Source: Nocardioides zeae
GTDB lineage: Bacteria; Actinomycetota; Actinomycetes; Propionibacteriales; Nocardioidaceae
Assembly: GCF_010686755.1 (NCBI RefSeq)
Contig: NZ_JAAGXA010000012.1
Coordinates: 1 to 46,474, forward strand
Length of the DNA stretch: 46,474 nt
Direction: 5' to 3'
Positions 15,302 to 22,174 of the stretch are shown piece after piece. Both the position numbers and the translations under genes were made by a program. Within the stretch, counting starts at the first letter, position 1. Every line of letters begins with the position of its first letter. The notes under the pieces were generated by a model that was not told where the DNA came from, searched no databases, and saw only the letters and a list, made by a program, of their open reading frames with translations.

Positions 15302-17083
15302 TCAGACCACTATTCCGTCAGTCCATGGGGCACCTAGGAGTGCTCTTCCTCCCCCGTACTCAGCTGGTTCGGGCGCGATCGTCGCGCCGGGTACGAGGAC
15401 CCGAACTGCATACCAAGCCGGGCCGTTTATCGGGAGATCCACAACGATGACCTCCATTCCTCTTTCTTGAATGCGCCGCGTGATACGAGTCAACTGGGCG
15501 CCGGCACTGTCGCTCGTGGCGGCATCAGGTTCGCTGGAGCGCCCGACCGGCTGCGCGTCCAAATACGAACGAATCGCGTCAGTCACCCGCTGACCCGCCC
15601 ATCGATAGGGGGCGCCGTGCGTCATCGTGCGGACCATCTGCAGATGGATCTGAGACGCTTCGATCACTGATCCGCACGTCGCATCTGCGACAGTTGGGCC
15701 GGATCCGCTCCCGCGAGAGAAGGAGTCGTGCTGGGGGTCGTAGATGAAGGAATGCACGCTTTGGACGGGGCAGTCTTCCCAACGGATCGCCCACAACTCC
15801 CGTGCACCGAGGTCGATGCCGAGGCGCTCAACGACCCGATTGATGTCGACCCTCACGGCGGGCCGTCGCCACATGAAACCCCTGTAAAAGCTGTCACGCT
15901 CCAATACCTCATTCAAGCCGCGGAGCACTGCGTCCTCCCAGCTCGTATGCGCGGCCAGCCCGGTGGTGACCCCTGACGTCGTGGGCACCGCTGCTGTGAC
16001 CGGCGCGGCAACGACATCGACGGGCACCAGCACGCTCTCGCCCGTTCCGAGGACGACGCCGGGCACGTGAGTTGCGCGTTCTACCCGCGAGTTTCGGTCA
16101 CTCGAACTAGCGTCGGTCCAGCGAGATCCGTATGGGTGGAAGTCCGCGACGTCGTACACCCTCGTGCCGGTGTCGGCACGACGCAGAGGTCTGCACGTCT
16201 GGTTCACCAATAGGGCGGCGCTGCGTTCGACGGCCTCTCCGACCATCGAGATCCGAGCTTCAGCTATTGACACCCCCTTCCCGGAGTTGCCCTCCAGGTG
16301 TTCGACTCCCGCCGCCGGCGTACGACAAGAAGCCACGTAAGTTCCTGGAATGGACCCGACATCGAGGCGTGCGTTCCTCAACGCTCCCCAGGTCCAGCTT
16401 TGGCGTTCCAGCAGCTGCTGAGGGGAGGAGCGAGACAGCGTGTCGGCCGTTGGAAACTGATGCAGCCGTCCGTCACTGACCGTGACCGCGCTATCGCTGT
16501 CTTGGACTGCTGCACGCACCGCACGAGCAACAGCGGCTGGCGCCGCGCGAATGGCGTCGACCATGCCCGTGGGCCTCCGGGTGACACCAAGATCGTCGAG
16601 CCTGGTCTCGAATGCCCAGTGCGGACGATCTCCGAATGATCGGCACTGATCTGCGGTGGTAACCAACGGACCGACGTACGCACCCTGCTCAGACGCACCA
16701 ACGAGAAGGATCCGGAACCGCCGCACCAGCCGCACCATGAGCTCAACATCGCACTCGTTGGTGGAGACGATGAGCAGCATCCTCCGGCGTATCCCACGAG
16801 CTGCTGTTGATGATGGAGGTCGGTCGAGCGAGCCCACGCTCGCCGCTTCCCAGTTCAAAGCTTCCGCGAGAGTGACCGCCGCAAATCGGCACGGCGCTTC
16901 TGACCAAGCAACGACATCGACGTCGTCACCGACGAGGTCGTCACCGACGAGCGATTCGCTGCAGTCCGCGAGGGGCGGTTTCGACGCTGCGCCAGGTAAT
17001 TCATCGAGCGGTTCTTCTAACGGCCGTCCGCTCGTCCGCACGAGCCGCATGCCGGGCAGGAGCTCGTACAGCCCGCCACTCAC
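15302..17083 (-). CDS. YcaO-domain ATP-dependent peptide modification enzyme
   Basis: A 593-residue protein from a GTG at 17083 (VSGGLYELLPGMRLV), 16 bp after the precursor stop. Residues 1-~220 are a degenerate E1-like partner region (RILLVGASEQGAYVGPLVT) without zinc CxxC pairs. Residues ~235-593 are YcaO. ATP-site residues are intact: S279-x3-E283-x2-E286 in SMVGEAVERS and E392-x2-E395 in NEVLERD. YcaO enzymes phosphorylate backbone amides to make azolines, thioamides or amidines (family knowledge). The C-terminus ends WTDGIVV and lacks the PxPxP tail usual for azoline formers. No TfuA partner is seen. It is the defining enzyme of this cluster. Confidence 0.92.
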   Translation of the reverse strand: MSGGLYELLPGMRLVRTSGRPLEEPLDELPGAASKPPLADCSESLVGDDLVGDDVDVVAWSEAPCRFAAVTLAEALNWEAASVGSLDRPPSSTAARGIRRRMLLIVSTNECDVELMVRLVRRFRILLVGASEQGAYVGPLVTTADQCRSFGDRPHWAFETRLDDLGVTRRPTGMVDAIRAAPAAVARAVRAAVQDSDSAVTVSDGRLHQFPTADTLSRSSPQQLLERQSWTWGALRNARLDVGSIPGTYVASCRTPAAGVEHLEGNSGKGVSIAEARISMVGEAVERSAALLVNQTCRPLRRADTGTRVYDVADFHPYGSRWTDASSSDRNSRVERATHVPGVVLGTGESVLVPVDVVAAPVTAAVPTTSGVTTGLAAHTSWEDAVLRGLNEVLERDSFYRGFMWRRPAVRVDINRVVERLGIDLGARELWAIRWEDCPVQSVHSFIYDPQHDSFSRGSGSGPTVADATCGSVIEASQIHLQMVRTMTHGAPYRWAGQRVTDAIRSYLDAQPVGRSSEPDAATSDSAGAQLTRITRRIQERGMEVIVVDLPINGPAWYAVRVLVPGATIAPEPAEYGGGRALLGAPWTDGIVV

Positions 17084-17099
17084 GAGGCGCCCGCTGGCC

Positions 17100-17228
17100 T
17101 CAGTACGGCTTGGGCTGCAGAACAATCGGGTCGTTGTCGAGTTCCACAATCTCGACCTCGAACTCTTCCTTCTCGTCCACCGTCTCGTCTGCCGTGCCCT
17201 GGTCGTCACCGGGAATCTCGTCAAACAT
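17100..17228 (-). CDS. Candidate RiPP precursor peptide, 42 residues
   Basis: A short gene immediately upstream of ycaO. It begins MFDEIPGDDQGTADETVDEK and ends NDPIVLQPKPY. Fifteen of 42 residues are Asp/Glu, mainly in the leader-like first 33. The C-terminal 26 residues contain no Cys, Ser or Thr; the only Thr are T12 and T16. The ribosome-binding site AGAGGA is 8 nt before the ATG at 17228, and a promoter with TTGACG and TAGCCT lies ~40-67 nt upstream. Position, size and charge fit a RiPP precursor: acidic leader plus short core, perhaps PIVLQPKPY. The function is inferred from context. The alternative is a small regulatory or unrelated peptide. Confidence 0.75.
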   Translation of the reverse strand: MFDEIPGDDQGTADETVDEKEEFEVEIVELDNDPIVLQPKPY

Positions 17229-17266
17229 TCAACTGATCCTCTCGCTTAATGAATGTATGGCCGACG

Positions 17267-17295
17267 AGGCTAGTTGCCTACGCGCTGGGCGTCAA
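17267..17295 (-). promoter_or_regulatory. Sigma-A-type promoter of the RiPP operon
   Basis: The -35 TTGACG (17295-17290) and -10 TAGCCT (17272-17267, fits TANNNT) are separated by 17 nt on the minus strand. Transcription would start near 17260, about 32 nt before the precursor ATG. No other comparable promoter is obvious in the tightly packed operon. Confidence 0.65.
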
Positions 17296-17628
17296 CGATC
17301 GAATCCGATGCCGCTTGAGCATGGGCGGGTTTCGACACCGTCCTCCGCACGCACGTCGTACTGCTCCCATACCGCATCGCCAGTCGCTTCCATCCCCACC
17401 CTTCGGCGTGCGGCCGAACTGCCTCCGCGATCTGACCGTCGGGACACCGATCTTCGGCTTTCGCAGCCCCACCCCGTTGACATCCAGCCACCGCCGCGCT
17501 GTCTCGTGTCGGGAGCCGTACTTCCGACACAGTGCGGCGAGCAGCCGCGACGCCGGCGGAGTTTGCCCCTCACCCAGGCGCCCGTCGGGGATGGCGGTGC
17601 GCAACGTCCGCAACTCGACGGTGACGCA
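17270..17628 (-). pseudogene. Remnant of a tandem helix-turn-helix protein
   Basis: Two minus-strand frames together give a recognisable pattern: LLAALCRKYGSRHETARRWL then VNGVGLRKPKIGV (first HTH), and in the next frame PDGQIAEAVRPHAEGWGWKR then LAMRYGSSTTCVRRTV (second HTH). A frameshift near 17450 separates them. Tandem-HTH proteins of this kind accompany recombinases in actinobacterial elements (general knowledge). The 5' end is cut by the IS3 element at 17629. The promoter of the RiPP operon lies at its 3' end. Confidence 0.6.
17336..17405. repeat. Direct repeat copy 2, right flank of the RiPP operon
   Basis: Same orientation as the copy at 5124-5194. It encodes the second HTH of the remnant at 17270-17628. 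Confidence 0.85.
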
Positions 17629-17654
17629 AGGGTCTGCTGCACTGATCGGTGACA
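17629..17654 (+). repeat. IS3 left terminal inverted repeat
   Basis: Begins AGGGTCTGCTGCAC and ends GGTGACA; pairs with 18911-18936. Confidence 0.8.
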
Positions 17655-17698
17655 TCTAGCCTGCGTCGATGTGTGTCGGCGCTGGAAGGATGTGCACC

Positions 17699-17992
17699 AT
17701 GCCGAGGGCATTCCCCAGAGAGTTCCGCGAGGACGTGATCCGGGTCTTCAAGACCTCGGACGCCTCTATCGCCTAGGTCGCGAAGGACTTCGGCATCTCG
17801 CCGTCGCGCCTCAAGCGGTGGCTCACGATCGACGACCGGAACTCGGCCAACCCGTCACCGGTCGCTAGGGCGGCGAACGAGTCCGACGCGCTGCGTGAGG
17901 CGAGCAAGCGGATCAAGCTCCTCGAGCAGGAGAACGAGGTCCTGCGCCGCGCCGCCGCCTACCTCTCGCAGGCCAACCTGCGGGGAAAGTGA
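17699..17992 (+). pseudogene. IS3 transposase OrfA, one nonsense codon
   Basis: From ATG 17699 the product starts MPRAFPREFREDVIRVFKTS, a normal IS3 OrfA. A TAG follows ASIA, where family members have Gln (CAG to TAG). The frame continues VAKDFGISPSRLKRWL (HTH) and a leucine-zipper region, IKLLEQENEVLRRAAAYL, to the TGA at 17992. OrfA normally provides DNA binding for the OrfAB transposase. The stop codon should abolish function. Confidence 0.88.
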
Positions 17993-18903
17993 CCTACCCG
18001 CTCGTCCGCGAGCTGGCCGCCGACGGCATCCCCGTCGCGGTGACGTGCCGGGTGCTCAAGGTCGCCCGCGAGCCCTACCACCGCTGGCTTCCCTGCCCGG
18101 TCACCGAGGCCGATATCGTCGCTGCCTACCGGGCCAACGCCTTGTTCGATGCCCACCGTGACGACCCGGAGTTCGGCCACCGGTTCCTCCTCGACGAAGC
18201 AAGAGAAGCCGGCCACGCGATGGCGGAGCGGACGGCGTGGAAGATCTGCTCGCAGCTGGGTTGGTGGTCAGCGTTCGGGAAGAAGCGCGGTCGCAACGGC
18301 AAGGAGCCCGGACCGCCGGTCCACGACGACCTCTGCACAGTCGTCGACAAGCACGGCGTGACCCGCCACGAGTTCACCGCCGACGGCCCGAACCGGCTCT
18401 GGCTCAGCGACATCACCGAGTACTGGACCAGTGAGGGCAAGCTCTAAGTCTGCGCAATCAAGGACGTCGTCTCGAACCGGATCGTGGGCTACTGCATCGA
18501 CTCACGGATGAAGTCCCGCATCGCGGTCGCGGCCCTCGACAACGCCGTCGCACGCCGCAACGCCGAAGGTGCGAGTGCGGCTGGCTGTGCCCTGCACGCC
18601 GACCGCGGGCCACAATTCCGCAGCCGAAAGCTGGTCCACGCGCTCAACCGGCACCAGATGGTCGGCTCGATGGGCCGCGTGGGCGCGGCCGGCGACAACG
18701 CAGCCATGGAAAGCTTCTTCGCACTGCTGCAGAGGAACGTCCTGGACCGCCGACCGTGGGCCACCCGCGGCGCCTTGCGGATCGCAAGCGTGACCTGGGT
18801 CGAGAAGACCTACCACCGCCGTCGCCGACAAGCAGCACTCGGCCGATTGACCCCGGTCGAATACGAACTGATCATGCTCCCAACCGCCACCCAGGCGGCC
18901 TAA
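17989..18903 (+). pseudogene. IS3 transposase OrfB, one nonsense codon
   Basis: From GTG 17989, overlapping the OrfA stop. The N-terminal HTH_21 region reads ANALFDAHRDDPEFGHRF. The rve integrase core starts at NRLWLSDITEYWTSEGKL, with the first catalytic Asp in SDIT. A TAA at 18445-18447 replaces a residue that is normally Tyr, and the frame continues VCAIKDVVSNRIVGYCID. HADRGPQFRS carries the second Asp and NAAMESFFALLQRN the Glu of the DDE triad. All catalytic residues remain, so only the stop codon disables it. Related to the OrfB scrap at 5195-5315. Confidence 0.92.
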
Positions 18904-18910
18904 CCCAACC

Positions 18911-18936
18911 TGTCACCAGTTCGTGCAGCAGACCCT
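18911..18936 (+). repeat. IS3 right terminal inverted repeat
   Basis: Begins TGTCACC and ends GTGCAGCAGACCCT; the reverse complement of the left repeat with four mismatches. Confidence 0.8.
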
Positions 18937-19382
18937 GGTCTGTTCATCTACGACGGACTGCCCAGAGTCGTCCAGCCCGCGACCCTGGGCTACACCAGCA
19001 CCGGGAGGTTGAGCCTCAGAGCCTGTCTAGTCAGCGGTGAGAGCCGGCGTAACTCAATCCCCTGTTGGGAGCTCTACACGGTGGCCAAAATAGAGTCACC
19101 GGCGTCAAACGGCGACAGCTTCAGCATGTTCTCGTGCGAGGGCTACACGCGTGGAGACTCCGCGTTCGTAGAGATCATCGCCGAGCCCTAGCCCGCGCTG
19201 AGTCCGCCACCAGTGCAGCGATTTGATCTCTGCTCACAACCGGTTCTGCTTATGTCGAAGTTGCGCCGACCGACGTCGCAGACCTCTGGTGTCTCCGGCG
19301 CACTAGCTGCCACCACTGCATACTCTCGATCGGAGACATCCTGGTGCCACTGCCGAGTCAGTTGGACCGCCACGTGATCGAC
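18937..19382. other. Gene-poor island edge
   Basis: About 450 bp between the IS3 end and the hairpin at 19383. A 60-codon frame at 19009-19191 has no convincing ribosome-binding site or family pattern. The stretch probably includes the right boundary of the island. A CCGCCA hexamer at about 19367-19372 matches the tRNA-Ser 3' end, but at that length this could be chance. Confidence 0.5.
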
Positions 19383-19422
19383 GCGAGAACCCCACCGGGG
19401 TCGACCCGGCGGGGATTCTCGC
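19383..19422 (-). terminator. Strong hairpin downstream of the NTF2-like gene
   Basis: GCGAGAACCCCACCGGG pairs with CCCGGCGGGGATTCTCGC around a short loop, with one bulge and one mismatch. The right arm closely resembles the right arm of the tRNA-Ser terminator at 2571-2586. It probably terminates the convergent gene ending at 19436. Confidence 0.65.
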
Positions 19423-19435
19423 GTTCCCGGGGACG

Positions 19436-19789
19436 TCAGACCGTGATCTCCAGCCGCCGGATGCTGTCGTCGACCATCGTGAAGATCATCCGCAGGTCGA
19501 CCTCGCCGCCGGGGAAGTTCCCGGACAGGTGCGTGGCCACCTCCCAGACGTCGTCCGCCGGCCGGGTGACCGCGCCCAGCGTCGTCACGACGTCGAACTG
19601 CCGTGCCGACTCCTCGAAGACCTCGAGGGTCGCGGCGCGACCCTCGAGGGTGTGGCCGTCGTCGAGGACGGTGACGTCCTCCGCCAGGTAGGTAACGGCC
19701 GTGGCGAACTCCTGCGCGACGTGGGCCTCGAGGTAGCGGGCCACCACGTCGGGGAGTGCTGCCTGGTCCAGGTTCGGGATCGTGGTCAT
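19436..19789 (-). CDS. NTF2-like (SnoaL-type) protein
   Basis: A 117-residue cone-shaped NTF2-like fold protein. The pattern is an N-terminal helix pair (VVARYLEAHVAQEFATAVTY), then LAEDVTVLDDGHTLEGRAAT, and later strands ending FTMVDDSIRRLEITV. Such proteins are small cyclases, isomerases or binding proteins, and no catalytic residues can be assigned. It is divergent from a TetR regulator with 107 bp between the starts, so it is a likely target of that regulator. Confidence 0.8.
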   Translation of the reverse strand: MTTIPNLDQAALPDVVARYLEAHVAQEFATAVTYLAEDVTVLDDGHTLEGRAATLEVFEESARQFDVVTTLGAVTRPADDVWEVATHLSGNFPGGEVDLRMIFTMVDDSIRRLEITV

Positions 19790-19831
19790 GAGTGCCTGCT
19801 CTCTGTCGTGCCGCTGGGCGGATGGACGATG

Positions 19832-19871
19832 CTAGCACCGCTATATGACTTTGCCTAGCACCTTTCTAGCA
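19832..19871. promoter_or_regulatory. CTAGCA repeat cluster, candidate TetR operator
   Basis: CTAGCA occurs at 19832, 19855 and 19866, spaced 23 and 11 bp (about two and one helical turns), in the intergenic space between the divergent NTF2-like and tetR genes. The last lies in CTAGCAGCGCTA, which is partly palindromic. It is a plausible binding site for the adjacent regulator. Confidence 0.45.
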
Positions 19872-19896
19872 GCGCTACAGCGTCTAAGGTAACGGC

Positions 19897-20592
19897 GTGC
19901 CCGACTCCGCTGCCGACCTCTCGTCGAAGGACAGGCTGCTCGTCGCGGCCACCAACCTCATGTCGAGCGGGAAGGACTTCTCGACGCGCGAGGTGCTCGC
20001 GGCCGCCGACGTCACGGCGCCGACGCTCTACCACCACTTCGGCAACAAGCAGGGCCTGGTCGACGCGGTCGCGCGGCACGGCTTCGCGCAGTACGTGCCG
20101 ACCACCACCGCTGACGCCGATCCCCTGGAGGCCATCCGCGAGGGGTGGGACCAGCACGTCGCGTACGGCCTCGACCACCCGCGGTTCTACGCGCGGCTCT
20201 ACGGCAACATCGTGCCCGGCACGCCCTGCGCCGTGACCGGCCCCGCCCTCGACATGATGCTGCTGATCCTCGAACCGGCCGCAGCGGCCGGACGTCTCGC
20301 CGTCGACGCGAGGAAGGCGGCCAGCAGGATCCTGGCGGCGAACGTCGGGGTGACCCTGAGCCTGATCGGACAGCCCGAGGGCCAGCGTGACACCGAGCTG
20401 TCCCCCGCCGTCCGCGAGGCCCTGCTGCGCGCGACGTTCGTCGAGGGCGACGCCACACCCGCCGCCGACCGCGGCCTGGCCGCCCGGGCCGTCGCGCTCG
20501 CGGCAGCCCTCGGGGCGGCCGACGTGCCGTTGAGCGCGGGCGAGCGCGCCATGCTCGGCGAGCTGCTCGACCGCCTCGCGGCGAGCTCCTGA
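19897..20592 (+). CDS. TetR/AcrR-family transcriptional regulator
   Basis: A 231-residue regulator. Residues ~10-55 are the TetR DNA-binding domain: DRLLVAATNLMSSGKDFSTR, then VLAAADVTAPTLYHHFGNKQ, with the typical TLYHHFGNK recognition helix. The C-terminal ligand domain is helical and Ala-rich. It probably represses itself and the divergent NTF2-like gene through the CTAGCA repeats. The ligand is unknown. Confidence 0.9.
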   Translation: MPDSAADLSSKDRLLVAATNLMSSGKDFSTREVLAAADVTAPTLYHHFGNKQGLVDAVARHGFAQYVPTTTADADPLEAIREGWDQHVAYGLDHPRFYARLYGNIVPGTPCAVTGPALDMMLLILEPAAAAGRLAVDARKAASRILAANVGVTLSLIGQPEGQRDTELSPAVREALLRATFVEGDATPAADRGLAARAVALAAALGAADVPLSAGERAMLGELLDRLAASS

Positions 20593-20605
20593 ACCGGAAC
20601 CGGCC

Positions 20606-21506
20606 GTGCCCTTCGCCGACGAGCTGATCGGCCGTCCCGCCGTCGACGGCCTCGCCGACGTCATGCGCCGCGTCGCGCCGGAACGCGACTGGTCCCCCCT
20701 CGAGCTCGCCGCACGCCGACTGGAGGACCTGGGACTGAGCGACCGCGCCCGCGCGGTGGGCGGCGCCCTCCTCGAGGGACTGCCGTCCGACGTGGACGCG
20801 GCCGAACTCCTGCTCGACGCCGCACTGGCCGAGGACGACTTCACCGGCTGGGTGATCTGGCCCGTCACCGAGGCCGTCGCCCGGCTCACCAGCAACTCCG
20901 AGCCCCGGCGCTTCGACCAGGGGCTCGGGATGCTCATGAGGTTGACCCCGCGCCTGAGCTCGGAGTTCGCGCTGCGCCACTTCCTCAACCACGACCTCGA
21001 ACGCACCCTCGACCACGCCCTCCGGTGGACCCGGTCCCCGGACGAGCACGTCCGGCGCCTCGCCAGCGAGGGCACGCGTCTGCGGCTGCCGTGGGCGAGG
21101 AGCGTGCCGGCGCTGCAGGCCGACCCCGCGGCGACGACCGGCATCCTCGACGCACTTCACCGGGACACGAGCCCCACAGTGCGACGCTCGGTGGCCAACC
21201 ACCTCAACGACGTCAGCCGGCTCGACCCGGCCCTCGCCGTGGCGACGGCGCGACGCTGGGCAGCGGACCCCGTCGCGACGACCCCGGCGGTCGTCCGCCA
21301 CGCGATGCGGACCCTGGTCAAGCAGGCCGACCCCGGCGCCCTTGAGCTGCTGGGCTTCGGCACACCGGAGGGGTTGGACGTCACGGGCCCTCGCCTCGGG
21401 CGCGACCGGGTGGCACTCGGCGAGGTCCTCGACTTCGCCGTCACGGTCACCAACCGCACGGAGGCCGAGACCCGGGGTGGCGATCGACTACGTCGTCCAC
21501 CTCCGC
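20606..21506 (+). pseudogene. AlkC-like DNA alkylation repair protein, frameshifted and truncated
   Basis: Starts at GTG 20606 (VPFADELIGRPAVDGLADVM). HEAT-like helical repeats follow (RHFLNHDLERTLDHALRWTR, VRRSVANHLNDVSRLDPALA), characteristic of AlkC/AlkD 3-methyladenine glycosylases. The AlkC-type C-terminal Ig-like domain begins at GEVLDFAVTVTNRTEAETR. The frame then breaks at a GGGG run near 21476: adding or losing one base restores VAIDYVVHLR. The rest of the domain is missing, and sequence from an unrelated SDR gene follows at ~21505. The HEAT part might still be translated as a chimera. Confidence 0.8.
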
Positions 21507-21723
21507 CTACGCCGACTTCGTGGACCTGCTCGCCACGGGCAACGGCATCACGGACCGGGAGGCCGAGCAGGGCATCCTCGACTCGCTCGGCGGGGTGCCG
21601 CTGGGACGCTTCGCGACGCCCGAGGAGGTCGCCGACCTCGTGGGGTTCCTCGTCTCGGATCGCGCCGCGGCGATCATCGGCGCCGAGTACGTGATCGACG
21701 GCGGGACCGTCCGCACGGTCTGA
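21505..21723 (+). pseudogene. C-terminal fragment of a short-chain dehydrogenase/reductase
   Basis: About 72 residues: AYADFVDLLATGNGITDREA, then PLGRFATPEEVADLVGFLVS and the ending YVIDGGTVRTV. This is the classical SDR C-terminus (PEEVA, then a GxxxxxDGG-type end). The Rossmann N-terminus and YxxxK site are absent. It joins the AlkC-like gene directly, so an internal deletion fused two unrelated genes. Confidence 0.8.
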
Positions 21724-21774
21724 TCGCGTGGGGCGCGAGATTCGGACGGGCCGACCGCGGGAAGGTCGGGACCC

Positions 21775-22164
21775 ATGACGGACGACCAGACCACACCCCT
21801 GCCTCCACCCTCGTGGTGGGTGCTCCTCGCCGTCGGCCTGGTCGCGATCGCGGGGATGGTGTACCTCGCGTTCGTGCCCACGACGGTCCACCAGACCGTC
21901 GACGACGACGACCACCCCGGCTACACGACGACGTGCGCCTCGCTGGTCGCGACCGGGTGGCCCGGCGACGTACACCCGAGCGAGCGCCTGACCTCGCGCG
22001 GCATCACGGAGACCGACACCTCCGAACCGCCGTACGACGCCTGCCACGCCCGCCGCACCCTCGCCGCCGCCGGCATCGGCGCGTTGGCGGCTCCCGCGAG
22101 CGCGCTCGTCTACCTCGTGGCCGTCGGCCGTCGACGTACGCCGCGGGTCGACGCCCCGGCCTGA
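21775..22164 (+). CDS. Small membrane protein with two transmembrane helices
   Basis: A 129-residue protein. After a Pro-rich N-terminus (MTDDQTTPLPPPSWW) comes a membrane helix, VLLAVGLVAIAGMVYLAF. A ~55-residue loop, probably outside, contains two Cys (TTCASLVATGW, YDACHARR) that may form a disulphide. A second helix (AAAGIGALAAPASALVYLVA) and a basic tail follow. No family recognised. Convergent with the gene ending at 22175. Confidence 0.7.
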   Translation: MTDDQTTPLPPPSWWVLLAVGLVAIAGMVYLAFVPTTVHQTVDDDDHPGYTTTCASLVATGWPGDVHPSERLTSRGITETDTSEPPYDACHARRTLAAAGIGALAAPASALVYLVAVGRRRTPRVDAPA

Positions 22165-22174
22165 CGCCCACGCC

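Larger units (their letters stand above)
17629..18936 (+). mobile_element. IS3-family insertion sequence, inactivated
   Basis: About 1.3 kb with imperfect 26-bp terminal inverted repeats at 17629-17654 and 18911-18936, 22 of 26 matching by eye. The outer ends AGGGTCTGCTGCAC are identical. It holds overlapping orfA and orfB in the usual IS3 arrangement, each with a nonsense codon. No clear target duplication is visible. It interrupts the HTH remnant. Confidence 0.9.

Noticed and set aside
17110..17652. A plus-strand frame over the precursor and HTH remnant
   Set aside because: The minus strand has the promoter, ribosome-binding site and the YcaO-linked peptide. The plus-strand frame is Ser/Arg/Pro-rich noise.
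19009..19191. A 60-codon plus-strand frame after the IS3 element
   Set aside because: It has no convincing ribosome-binding site, family or context, so it was kept as gene-poor sequence.
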